DNA of 10,524 nucleotides from Spirochaetales bacterium (lineage in GTDB: Bacteria; Spirochaetota; Spirochaetia; Sphaerochaetales; Sphaerochaetaceae): NCBI GenBank assembly GCA_012519125.1, contig JAAYQY010000242.1, positions 1 to 10,524 on the forward strand, given 5' to 3'. The notes under the pieces are model-generated. The model was not told where the DNA came from and did not search any database. It saw only the letters and a program-made list of their open reading frames with translations. Both the position numbers and the translations under genes were made by a program. Shown one piece after another: positions 1-6,927 of this stretch (position 1 is the stretch's first letter; each line of letters begins with the position of its first letter).

Positions 1-30
1 ATCAAGTGGGTGAAGAGCAACGAGCGTTGA
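1..30 (+). CDS. C-terminal end of an upstream gene (partial)
   Basis: Frame 1 reads IKWVKSNER and then TGA at 28-30. Eight of the nine sense codons end in G or C (ATC, AAG, GTG, AAG, AGC, AAC, GAG), which matches the codon preference of the real genes in this window. The competing frame 3 stays open to 53 but uses rarer codons (CGA, CTA, GGA). Only nine residues are visible, so no function can be assigned. The gene could belong to the same sugar locus or be a separate unit. Confidence 0.45.
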   Translation: MKWVKSNER

Positions 31-35
31 TCGGC

Positions 36-53
36 CTAGGACAAACGTCCTAG
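36..53. promoter_or_regulatory. Perfect inverted repeat, operator or hairpin candidate
   Basis: CTAGGAC (36-42), loop AAAC (43-46), GTCCTAG (47-53): a perfect 7-bp inverted repeat starting 5 nt after the upstream stop codon. No T-run follows (AGGATTTCC), so it does not look like a complete intrinsic terminator. It may be an operator for a LacI- or ROK-type sugar regulator, or a 3'-end hairpin of the preceding transcript. Its centre shares ACAANCGT with the repeat at 129-143. Confidence 0.4.
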
Positions 54-89
54 AGGATTTCCAGACAAACAACCGGTGGCGTGGGCATC

Positions 90-120
90 GGCGCCCTTCT
101 AGTATACAGATAAGGGAGCC
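90..120 (+). promoter_or_regulatory. Imperfect stem-loop in the leader region
   Basis: The arm GGCGCCCTT (90-98) pairs with AAGGGAGCC (112-120) apart from one G/A mismatch, with a 13-nt loop (99-111) that contains TAGTATACA. The following bases (TGCTTTCAGT) are not a terminator-type T-run. It could be a leader hairpin of the sugar operon mRNA or chance complementarity. No known riboswitch is recognised. Confidence 0.3.
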
Positions 121-128
121 TGCTTTCA

Positions 129-143
129 GTACAAGCGTTGTAC
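129..143. promoter_or_regulatory. Candidate operator, inverted repeat GTACAA-GCG-TTGTAC
   Basis: Perfect 6-bp arms flank a 3-nt centre (GCG), about 70 nt upstream of the start codon of the binding-protein gene. Short palindromes of this size in front of sugar ABC operons are typical sites for LacI-family regulators, but no regulator gene lies in the window, so the identity of the protein is inference. It shares ACAANCGT with the repeat at 36-53, which makes a common regulator possible. Confidence 0.4.
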
Positions 144-167
144 GAAGTCAGGATTTCCCCCAAAAGT

Positions 168-196
168 TTGGCACATATGTCTTGGACATATACAAT
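168..196 (+). promoter_or_regulatory. Sigma70-like promoter candidate overlapping an inverted repeat
   Basis: TTGGCA (168-173) and TACAAT (191-196) are separated by 17 bp. The spacer and the -10 contain a perfect inverted repeat, ATATGTC (175-181), TTG, GACATAT (185-191), so a protein bound there would block RNA polymerase. The problem is position: the predicted transcription start (near 203) would fall inside the Shine-Dalgarno at 199-205, leaving a very short leader. The boxes may therefore be fortuitous and the repeat may instead form a hairpin just ahead of the ribosome site. Confidence 0.3.
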
Positions 197-212
197 GTAA
201 GGAGGAATCTGT

Positions 213-1565
213 ATGAAACGGAACATGCGAATTGTCGTAAGTTTTCTGCTGATCGCCTGTATGAGTTTCTCTCTGTTCGCCGCCGGACAGACTGAAGCTG
301 CAAAGGCACCTGCACGCAAGGTCATCAACCTGTGGAGCTTCACCGATGAAGTCCCCAAGATGATCGACAAGTACAAGGAACTGCATCCTGAGTTCGATTA
401 TGATGTGAACGTCACCATCATCGCCACCACCGACGGTGCCTACCAGCCCGCACTTGATGCGGCATTGGCAGCAGGTGGGGACAATGCTCCTGACATCTAT
501 ACTGCAGAGGCTGCCTTCGTGCTGAAGTACACCCAAGGTGATGCTTCCCATTTTGCGGCTCCCTACAAGTCCTTGGGCATCGATGTCGACAAGCAGCTCA
601 AAGAAGCTGACATCGCTCCCTATACCGTAGAGATCGGCTCCAATGCCGACGGCGATCTGGTCGGCTTGGGCTACCAGGCAACCGGTGGTGCATTCATCTA
701 TCGCCGCTCCATCGCAAAAGACGTCTGGGGCACCGATGATCCAGCAGTCATCAAGACAAAGGTTGGACCGGGTTGGGACAAATTCTTCCAGGCTGCAGAA
801 GACCTGAGAAAGAAAAACTACGCCATCATCAGCGGTGATGGAGACATCTGGCACGCCATCGAAGGCGCTTCCGAGAAGGGCTGGATTGTGGACGACAAGC
901 TCTTCATCGATCCCGATCGCGAAATGTTCATCGACGTTGCAAAGACCATGCTCGAGAAGGGCTACCACAACGATACCCGTGACTGGACTGATGCATGGTT
1001 TGCTGACATGAAAGACGCCGGCGCCAAGAAGACCTTTGGATTCTTCGGTCCTGCATGGTTGATCAACTACGTCATGGCTGGCAACAGCGGCGGTACCAAG
1101 CCCGGTGAAGGCACCTATGGTGACTGGGCGGTTTGCGAACCTCCTGTGGGCTTCTTCTGGGGCGGCACCTGGTTGCTCGCCAACGACCAGAGCCCTGTCA
1201 AGGACGCAGTCGGCGACTTCATCGAATGGGTCACCCTCGACAGCTCCGAGACTGGTCTGCAGTATTTCTGGGCCAACGGCACCCTCAATGGGCCCGGCGG
1301 AACCAAGGACACTGTTGCCTCCGGTACGGTCATGAAGAAGAGCGACGGCACCCTGCCGTTCCTCGGTGGACAGGATATGTTTGATGTATTCGTACCCGCC
1401 GGTGCCTTCGCCTCCGGAAGAAACAAGACCCAGTACGATGAGACCATCAACACCTACTGGCGTGACCAGGTTCGTTCCTACAGTGCAGGCAACAAGAGCC
1501 GCGCTGCAGCAATTGCTGAATTCAAGCAGCAGGTAGCTGACAACCTCGCCATCGCAGTCAAATAA
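213..1565 (+). CDS. Carbohydrate ABC transporter substrate-binding protein
   Basis: This 450-residue protein should bind a sugar or oligosaccharide outside the membrane and deliver it to the permease pair encoded downstream. An N-terminal export signal is clear: MKRNMR, then a hydrophobic core to about residue 22, then an Ala-Ala-Gly site at 23-25. A lipobox-like LLIAC (12-16) sits inside the core, so a lipoprotein cannot be excluded. The mature part has the layout of family 1 solute-binding proteins: an opening beta-strand with INLWSF, a DGAYQPALDAALAAG helix region, then APDIYTAE. Late aromatic-rich stretches (FFGPAWL, FFWGGTWLL, YFWANGTLNG) are of the kind that stack on sugars. The start is set by AAGGAGG at 199-205, 7 nt ahead of ATG. 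The GH3 enzyme in the same operon suggests a beta-linked oligosaccharide such as cellobiose or a xylo-oligosaccharide, but the substrate cannot be read from sequence. Confidence 0.92.
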   Translation: MKRNMRIVVSFLLIACMSFSLFAAGQTEAAKAPARKVINLWSFTDEVPKMIDKYKELHPEFDYDVNVTIIATTDGAYQPALDAALAAGGDNAPDIYTAEAAFVLKYTQGDASHFAAPYKSLGIDVDKQLKEADIAPYTVEIGSNADGDLVGLGYQATGGAFIYRRSIAKDVWGTDDPAVIKTKVGPGWDKFFQAAEDLRKKNYAIISGDGDIWHAIEGASEKGWIVDDKLFIDPDREMFIDVAKTMLEKGYHNDTRDWTDAWFADMKDAGAKKTFGFFGPAWLINYVMAGNSGGTKPGEGTYGDWAVCEPPVGFFWGGTWLLANDQSPVKDAVGDFIEWVTLDSSETGLQYFWANGTLNGPGGTKDTVASGTVMKKSDGTLPFLGGQDMFDVFVPAGAFASGRNKTQYDETINTYWRDQVRSYSAGNKSRAAAIAEFKQQVADNLAIAVK

Positions 1566-1580
1566 CCTCTGATTGGTTTG

Positions 1581-1617
1581 GGTGCAGGGGGAGCTCTGAT
1601 CCTCCTGCACCTTTTGT
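1581..1617 (+). terminator. Intercistronic stem-loop with short T-run (attenuator or mRNA stabiliser)
   Basis: GGTGCAGGGGGA (1581-1592) pairs with TCCTCCTGCACC (1600-1611) over 12 bp with one G-U wobble, around a 7-nt loop, and is followed by TTTTGT (1612-1617). It lies 15 nt after the stop of the binding-protein gene and about 85 nt before the first permease. The weak T-run suggests partial termination or protection of the upstream mRNA 3' end. Either would give more binding protein than permease, a common pattern in ABC import operons. It is unlikely to be a full stop, since no convincing promoter is seen between it and the permease. Confidence 0.65.
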
Positions 1618-1702
1618 CCTGCTCACTTCTGGCATCATGAGGATGGAAGTCCTGACTTTGGCTCTGTTCGATGCACGGTAACACTTACTGGAGGATCTGC
1701 TC

Positions 1703-2668
1703 ATGCGCAATAAAGGCGTTAACTATGCGAAGTACGGATATATATTTTCCATTCCTTTCGTGCTTACATTTCTGATTTTCTCCCTCTATCCGACCATCTT
1801 TACTGCCGTCATTGGGTTTACTGACCTGCGGGGTATGGGAAGAACCGATTTCAAATTCCTCAAGCAGCCCTTTGACAACTTCGTCCTGATTCTGAACAAC
1901 CCGACCTTCAGAAAGTCTTTGGGGAATACAGCCCTCATCTGGATAATGAACTTCATTCCCCAGATTCTGCTCTCTTTGTTGCTGACCGCTTGGTTCACCA
2001 CCCGTCGTTTCAAAGTCAAGGGCCAGGGAGCTTTCAAGGTCTTGCTCTATATGCCCAATATCATTACTGCGGCGACCATCGCCATCCTGTTCAATTCACT
2101 CTTCGGCTATCCGAAGGGTCCGGTCAACGATTTGTTCATGCGCTTCGGCTGGCTGGATGCACCTACCAATTTCCACATGCAGAAGTGGACGGCTCGGGGT
2201 GTTGTCGCTTTCATCCAGTTCTGGATGTGGTATGGCAACTCCATGATTGTTCTCATTGCCGGGGTGCTTGGCATCGATCCGACCCTCTTCGAGGCTGCCG
2301 AGATTGATGGGGCCACCTCCACGCAAATCTTCTTCAAGATCACCTTGCCCAGACTCAAGACCATCCTGCTCTATGTCCTGATCACCAGCATGATCGGTGG
2401 CCTGCAGATGTTCGATATCCCACGCCTCTTCTTGTGGGGAGGACCGGACAGTGCAACGCTCACTGCGAGCCTCTTCATCTACAACCAGGCTTTCAGCGGA
2501 AGCTACCTGTACAACCGGGCAGCAGCAGCTAGCATGATCATGTTTTTTATCATCGTCGTCCTCTCTGTTGCTCTTTTCCATCTTATGCGGGACAAGGATG
2601 AGGCCAAATTCAGGAAAGCAGAGAAACTGCGCATCCGTAATGCAAAGAAGCAGGGGGAGCTCGTATGA
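1703..2668 (+). CDS. Carbohydrate ABC transporter permease, MalF/UgpA type
   Basis: A 321-residue inner-membrane subunit of a binding-protein-dependent sugar importer (family BPD_transp_1). Six hydrophobic segments are visible at about 12-34, 76-97, 113-135, 166-190, 220-243 and 275-297. The cytoplasmic coupling loop between the fourth and fifth carries the EAA motif, EAAEIDGA at 197-204 followed by a conserved FFKITLPRL, which docks on the ATPase. The C-terminal tail after the last segment is strongly basic (KFRKAEKLRIRNAKK). GGAGG at 1690-1694 lies 8 nt before the ATG. Its stop codon overlaps the start of the next permease (ATGA), which implies translational coupling and formation of a heterodimer. 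No ATP-binding subunit is encoded nearby. Confidence 0.93.
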   Translation: MRNKGVNYAKYGYIFSIPFVLTFLIFSLYPTIFTAVIGFTDLRGMGRTDFKFLKQPFDNFVLILNNPTFRKSLGNTALIWIMNFIPQILLSLLLTAWFTTRRFKVKGQGAFKVLLYMPNIITAATIAILFNSLFGYPKGPVNDLFMRFGWLDAPTNFHMQKWTARGVVAFIQFWMWYGNSMIVLIAGVLGIDPTLFEAAEIDGATSTQIFFKITLPRLKTILLYVLITSMIGGLQMFDIPRLFLWGGPDSATLTASLFIYNQAFSGSYLYNRAAAASMIMFFIIVVLSVALFHLMRDKDEAKFRKAEKLRIRNAKKQGELV

Positions 2669-3510
2669 AAAGCCTGAAAGCATCCACCAACATCACCAAG
2701 ACCATCATCTACGTCGTCTGCATCTTTCTTGCAATCCTGAGCGTTTTCCCCTTCTTGGTCATGTTCATCAACGCTACCCGCAGCACCTTCCAGATCCAGC
2801 AGGATTCAGTCTCACTGCTCCCTTCCAAATACTTGGCGAGCAACTGGGCTGTTTTCAAAGGAAAGAGTTTCAATCCGGTCGTTGGTTTTGTGAACTCAAT
2901 GCTGAGCAGTGGAGGGGCAACCCTGTGCGCCGTGTACTTCTCCTCGCTGACAGCCTATGCGCTGGTCGCGTATAGCTGGAAACTGCGTCAGCCGTTCTTC
3001 ACCTTCATCCTGGCAGTGCTGATGATACCGGCCCAAGTGACAGGCATCGGCTTCTATCAGTTCATGTACCGCATCGGTTGGACCAACAGTCTTCTGCCGC
3101 TGATTATCCCGGCAATTGCCTCACCATCGATGGTTTTCTTCATGCGTCAGTACCTTTTGGCGACCCTCTCGCTTGATATCGTCAATTCGGCCCGTATCGA
3201 TGGGGCGGGGGAGTTCTACACCTTCAACCGCATCATTCTTCCGATCATGAAGCCGGCGATGGCCACCCAGGCAATCTTTACCTTTGTGTTCAGCTGGAAC
3301 AGCTTGTTCATTCCGTTGATCCTCTTGACCAACAGCAAGAAGTACACCATGCCGATCATGGTCAGCTTGCTGCGCGGTGACATCTACAAGACTGAATATG
3401 GTGCGGTCTATCTTGGCTTGTCCCTGACAGTCCTTCCCTTGTTTGTGATTTATTTCCTCCTTTCCAAGTACATCATTGCAGGTGTAGCCTTGGGAGCTCT
3501 GAAGGAGTAA
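2665..3510 (+). CDS. Carbohydrate ABC transporter permease, MalG/UgpE type
   Basis: A 281-residue partner of the preceding permease. It has the usual six membrane segments, at about 12-34, 75-97, 110-130, 138-160, 203-225 and 253-275. The coupling loop is a diverged EAA motif, NSARIDGAG at 174-182, followed by FNRIILPIMKPAM. The leading Glu-Ala-Ala is replaced by Asn-Ser-Ala, but the ARIDGA core is kept, as in many MalG-like subunits. The C terminus ends in IAGVALGALKE, a typical MalG-family ending. Translation starts within the stop region of the upstream permease (4-nt ATGA overlap), with a GGGGGAG ribosome site at 2653-2659. Confidence 0.93.
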   Translation: MKSLKASTNITKTIIYVVCIFLAILSVFPFLVMFINATRSTFQIQQDSVSLLPSKYLASNWAVFKGKSFNPVVGFVNSMLSSGGATLCAVYFSSLTAYALVAYSWKLRQPFFTFILAVLMIPAQVTGIGFYQFMYRIGWTNSLLPLIIPAIASPSMVFFMRQYLLATLSLDIVNSARIDGAGEFYTFNRIILPIMKPAMATQAIFTFVFSWNSLFIPLILLTNSKKYTMPIMVSLLRGDIYKTEYGAVYLGLSLTVLPLFVIYFLLSKYIIAGVALGALKE

Positions 3511-3555
3511 GTGTGTACTCCCAGTTTGGGGGAATTTGGTAAGGAGTTTGAATAC

Positions 3556-5913
3556 ATGCAGCAGAATCGAGAGCGGGCCGTTGAGCTCCTGAAGAAGATG
3601 ACTGTCGAAGAAAAAGTCGCTCAATTGGTATCTGCGTGGCTGGAAATAGACCTGGATGGATCGTTTGCCGTACGAGAGTATGGAGCAAGGGAGAGCCTGA
3701 AGGGAGATTTGCACAAGCACGTGCTCGGCAAGGGCATCGGGCAGCTGACCAGACCCTACGGGACGATGGCCAACGATGCACATCTCCAGGCCAAGGCCAT
3801 CAACAAGATCCAACGCTACTTGGTTGAGGAGACTCGGCTCGGTATCCCTGCCATGCTCCACGAAGAGTGTCTTACCGGGGCGATGGTCAAGGGTGCTACG
3901 GTTTTCCCGTCCGCCCTGAACTATGGTTCTACATGGGACCCCCAGCTTGTGGGGCAGGTCGCCAAAGCCATTGGTGAGGAGCTGCGCAGCTTGGGTATCC
4001 ACCAAGGGCTCGCCCCAGTTCTTGATGTCGCTCGTGATGCTCGGTGGGGCAGACTGGAAGAGACGTTCAGTGAAGACCCCTATCTGTGCGGCATGATGGG
4101 CATCTCCTATGTCAAGGGATTACAAGGAACCAAGCGGACCCCGTTGGCGACGCTCAAGCACTTTGTCGGCCACTCCTATGGGGAGGGGGCTCGAAATCAT
4201 GCGCCGGTACACATCGGTCCAAGGGAGCTGCTCAACACCTTTGCACTTCCCTTTGAGATGGTGGTCAAGCACGCTCATCCAGGCTCGGTCATGCCTGCAT
4301 ACCACGACATTGATGGAATTCCCTGTACCAGCAACAAGGCCTTGGTGACGGACTTGCTGAAAAAACAGTGGGGCTTCGATGGGTTGGTGGTTGCTGACTA
4401 TGAGGCTGTGGTACAGCTTCTGTATGACCACAAGGTAGCCTCTGATATGGCAGAGGCCGCCGCCCTAGCCTTCAATGCCGGAATGGATATTGAACTTCCC
4501 GGCTTCACCGTCTTCAAGGAAGGTTTGATCGAGGCTCTCTACCGGGGTCTGGTCTCTGACAAAGCCCTCGACGATGCAGTGCTGCGGGTATTGGAAGAGA
4601 AGTATCGCCAAGGAGTGTTCGAACAGCCGTACATCCAGGAAGATGCAATCGATCTGAATTCTGAGAAGAACCACAAGCTTGCGGTAAAGGTAGCAGAAGC
4701 TTCGATGGTTCTGCTGAAGAATGAGGGCCTGCTTCCCCTGAAGAGCGGCAAGCGCATCGCCCTTGTTGGACCGCTTGCTGACCATCCGTATGCCATGTTC
4801 GGTGGCTACAGTCCACCGGTGCATCTGCAAGGCTCCCATGGGCCTGAGGAGACGCTGCCTTCCTCGACAATGACGATCAAGGAAGCGCTTGAGCTGTACG
4901 CCAAGGAGTGCCAGCTGACCTTTGAGCCGGGGTGCATGCTCTACGAGAATCAGGTGGAACGGGCCATATTCTTCCCTGGAGATGTTCAGGAGCAGGATGC
5001 TCCTTCCACCCATGAGCTGAGCAAGGATACACGCAGAATCAGCAGAGCGGTGGAAGCGGTGCAACAGGCCGATCTAGCAGTTTTGGTGGTAGGCGATCTT
5101 GCCGGTCTTTTCCAAAACGGAACAGTAGGAGAGGGGTCTGATACCGCAAGCCTGAAACTGCCTGGAATTCAGGAAGAGCTGCTCAACAGCGTGCTCGCCA
5201 CGGGAAAACCGGTGGTGGTGGTTCTTGTAAGCGGAAGGCCCTATGCCATCGAGGAAGCAGTGCAGAAAGCTGGTGCCATCCTGGCAACCTGGCTGCCTGG
5301 AGAGGGTGGAGGGGAAGCGGTTGCTCGTACCCTGCTGGGTTTGAACAATCCCGGAGGAAAAAGTCCGCTCTCCTTCCCCAAGACAGCAGGAGCCATGCCC
5401 TATACCTATAATTTTGCAAAGAAGGCAGGGGGACTTCCCCGTCAGAAACAGTTTGGGGCCAACTTCCCCTTCGGCCATGGGCTGAGTTACACCAGTTTTG
5501 CTTGGGATGATTTTTCCTTGGAGAGCCCGATGGTGGGTATTGATGGGGAATTTGTTTTCTCGCTTACCGTGAAGAACACTGGAGATGTTGCAGGAGATGA
5601 GGTGGTGCAGGTCTATATCCATGACCAGATGGCTTCCATCGTACGCCCGGTAAAGGAACTCAAGGCATTTGCACGTCTCCATCTTGAAGCTGGGGAGAAG
5701 AAGAAGGTGACCTTTACCCTGCCGGTGGACCTGTTCTCCTTTGTTGGGGAGCAGATGCAGCGGGTCCTTGAATGCGGAAGTTTCGACCTGATGGTTGGAA
5801 GAAGCAGTGAGGATCTGGTATTTGTTCGTGAGCTATCGATCCTCGGGGAGTCTGCTGTGTTGACCAAGCAGTGGCATTGCCTCTCCTCGGTGGTCGTTTC
5901 GAGTGCTGACTGA
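3556..5913 (+). CDS. GH3 beta-glycosidase (beta-glucosidase / beta-xylosidase type), cytoplasmic
   Basis: A 785-residue glycoside hydrolase family 3 enzyme expected to release terminal beta-linked glucose or xylose from imported oligosaccharides. The N-terminal barrel opens with MTVEEKVAQL, then QLTRPYG, GIPAMLHEECLTG, GLAPVLDVARDARWGR and KHFVGHS. The catalytic nucleophile should be Asp281 in GFDGLVVADYEAV, where Ala replaces the more common Ser before Asp. The second domain contains LLKNEGLLPL and VGEGSDTASLKLPGIQEEL, whose Glu526 is the likely acid/base. A C-terminal FnIII-like domain starts near VKNTGDVAGDE (about 672). From memory it resembles the Thermotoga HEECLTG-type beta-xylosidase/glucosidase group; sugar specificity is not decided by sequence alone. 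There is no signal peptide. The ATG at 3556 is chosen because AAGGAG (3541-3546) lies 9 nt before it, whereas the in-frame GTG at 3511 abuts the permease stop and lacks a comparable site. Confidence 0.93.
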   Translation: MQQNRERAVELLKKMTVEEKVAQLVSAWLEIDLDGSFAVREYGARESLKGDLHKHVLGKGIGQLTRPYGTMANDAHLQAKAINKIQRYLVEETRLGIPAMLHEECLTGAMVKGATVFPSALNYGSTWDPQLVGQVAKAIGEELRSLGIHQGLAPVLDVARDARWGRLEETFSEDPYLCGMMGISYVKGLQGTKRTPLATLKHFVGHSYGEGARNHAPVHIGPRELLNTFALPFEMVVKHAHPGSVMPAYHDIDGIPCTSNKALVTDLLKKQWGFDGLVVADYEAVVQLLYDHKVASDMAEAAALAFNAGMDIELPGFTVFKEGLIEALYRGLVSDKALDDAVLRVLEEKYRQGVFEQPYIQEDAIDLNSEKNHKLAVKVAEASMVLLKNEGLLPLKSGKRIALVGPLADHPYAMFGGYSPPVHLQGSHGPEETLPSSTMTIKEALELYAKECQLTFEPGCMLYENQVERAIFFPGDVQEQDAPSTHELSKDTRRISRAVEAVQQADLAVLVVGDLAGLFQNGTVGEGSDTASLKLPGIQEELLNSVLATGKPVVVVLVSGRPYAIEEAVQKAGAILATWLPGEGGGEAVARTLLGLNNPGGKSPLSFPKTAGAMPYTYNFAKKAGGLPRQKQFGANFPFGHGLSYTSFAWDDFSLESPMVGIDGEFVFSLTVKNTGDVAGDEVVQVYIHDQMASIVRPVKELKAFARLHLEAGEKKKVTFTLPVDLFSFVGEQMQRVLECGSFDLMVGRSSEDLVFVRELSILGESAVLTKQWHCLSSVVVSSAD

Positions 5914-5949
5914 CCTTTTGTCTGATGCTTTTTTTACCTCCACCTCCGG

Positions 5950-5993
5950 CACCTTGTCTGGTATTCACGCAACCAGACAGGGTGTCACTTTTT
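5950..5993 (+). terminator. Rho-independent terminator of the sugar operon
   Basis: CACCTTGTCTGGT (5950-5962) pairs with ACCAGACAGGGTG (5972-5984) over 13 bp with one wobble pair, around a 9-nt loop. After TCAC comes TTTTT (5989-5993). The stem can extend by a G-U and a G-C pair at its base. It starts 36 nt after the GH3 stop and lies before the promoter candidate of the next gene, so it separates the sugar operon from the AmmeMemoRadiSam cluster. The 4-nt gap between stem and T-run is a small imperfection. Confidence 0.75.
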
Positions 5994-6013
5994 CTGTGAA
6001 GGCCTCCTAATCC

Positions 6014-6041
6014 TTGCATTTCAGGTAAACTGGTCTATCAT
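6014..6041 (+). promoter_or_regulatory. Sigma70-like promoter candidate for the AmmeMemoRadiSam cluster
   Basis: TTGCAT (6014-6019) and TATCAT (6036-6041) are separated by 16 bp. The -10 matches TATAAT at five of six positions; the -35 keeps TTG only. A start near 6048 would give a leader of about 26 nt containing the AAGGAG at 6058-6063. The position just after the terminator supports it. Confidence 0.45.
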
Positions 6042-6073
6042 GGAAACCAGACAGAGTAAGGAGATGCCATCTC

Positions 6074-6922
6074 ATGATACGACACGCCCTGTACGCCGGT
6101 TCCTGGTATCCAGCAGAAGCGAAGGATCTGCAAGCGTTGGTCGCCCAGTCCCTCGAAGAGGCACGAAAAAGAGCCACCTATCAGCGGGGGCCTTATCGGT
6201 TTGCTGTCTTGCCCCACGCAGGGCTCTTCTACTCGAAAGCGGGAATTGCGCCATTTTTCACCGCTTCGTACCCTGACCTAGAGCGCATTCTCATCGTTGG
6301 TCCCAGCCACTACGCAAACCTCAAGAGCGACCTCCTTGCGTCTGCACCCCTTTCTGGATGCCAGACGCCTCTGGGTCTTCTGGAAAGCTTCAATCTGGGT
6401 TCAGCCCAGGACAAATACTTTTCAGCCATCCAAAGCGAGCATGCCCTGGAGATGGTGCTTCCCTATATTGCCAGTATGAGCAAGCCACCCAAGGTGGGGC
6501 TTGCCCTGATTTCCCACTTTTCCGAGCCTTCACAGATTCACACCATTGCCGATCAAATGCTCAGTGAATTGGGAGAGGAGAGTCTTCGTTCAGGCAAGAC
6601 AGCGGTAATCGCAAGCAGTGATTTCACTCATTACGGCCCACGATTCGGCTATACCCCCTACCAACATGGAGCTCCCAAGAAGGTACGGGAGGATGATCTT
6701 GCGCTCTCTCACCTTCTGTGTGAGGGCAGGGTGGAAGAGGCGTTTTCCTTCTGTGCCGCGCATCGAAGCACCGTTTGTGGGTATGCTCCTGCCTTGGTGG
6801 TATCTGAGCTTGCCCACCGCCTGAAGTGCACAGGTTGGGTTGCCGACTACTACACCTCCCAGGACATCAGCTTTTCCGAGGATGCCAACTTTGTTGCATA
6901 TTCCACCATTCTCTGGAGGTGA
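6074..6922 (+). CDS. AmmeMemoRadiSam system protein B (MEMO1 family)
   Basis: A 282-residue homologue of human MEMO1, related in fold to LigB extradiol dioxygenases. The family hallmark opening (ALYAGSWYPA, residues 5-14) is present. The three residues matching the MEMO1 metal site are kept: His48 in LPHAG, His79 in GPSHY and Cys235 in VCGYAP. The conserved SSDFTHYG block contains Asp183 and His186. Whether the bacterial members are redox enzymes or metal-binding partners of the radical SAM protein is, to my knowledge, not settled. There is no signal peptide, so a cytoplasmic location is expected. AAGGAG (6058-6063) lies 10 nt before the ATG. It is the first gene of the triad, 5 nt from the AMMECR1 gene. 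Confidence 0.93.
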   Translation: MIRHALYAGSWYPAEAKDLQALVAQSLEEARKRATYQRGPYRFAVLPHAGLFYSKAGIAPFFTASYPDLERILIVGPSHYANLKSDLLASAPLSGCQTPLGLLESFNLGSAQDKYFSAIQSEHALEMVLPYIASMSKPPKVGLALISHFSEPSQIHTIADQMLSELGEESLRSGKTAVIASSDFTHYGPRFGYTPYQHGAPKKVREDDLALSHLLCEGRVEEAFSFCAAHRSTVCGYAPALVVSELAHRLKCTGWVADYYTSQDISFSEDANFVAYSTILWR

Positions 6923-6927
6923 TGGGG

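Noticed and set aside
3..53. Alternative reading frame for the upstream partial gene, ending at TAG 51-53
   Set aside because: It uses codons that are uncommon in the window and runs through the inverted repeat at 36-53; frame 1 ending at TGA 28-30 fits the codon bias better. Not fully excluded, since only 30-50 nt are visible.
126..1610. Open frame of 494 codons on the minus strand opposite the binding-protein gene
   Set aside because: It has no recognisable family, is rich in Val/Gly/Asp with no domain logic, and lies opposite a gene with signal peptide, ribosome site and clear family features. It is a by-product of the codon bias of the + strand gene.
1637..1681. 14-codon open frame MRMEVLTLALFDAR between the binding protein and permease genes
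   Set aside because: No ribosome site precedes it and nothing else supports translation.
3511..3555. GTG at 3511 as start of the GH3 gene
   Set aside because: It directly follows the permease stop codon and the added 15 residues do not look like GH3. ATG 3556 has AAGGAG at the right distance and gives the typical GH3 N terminus.
5929..5935. Run of seven T right after the GH3 gene
   Set aside because: No stable stem lies directly upstream, so it is not a terminator by itself; the hairpin at 5950-5984 is the better candidate.
6826..6927. Earlier starts (6826 or 6922) for the AMMECR1 gene
   Set aside because: The longer form translates the MEMO 3' end out of frame into residues unlike AMMECR1, and ATG 6922 is only 2 nt from the GGAGG site.
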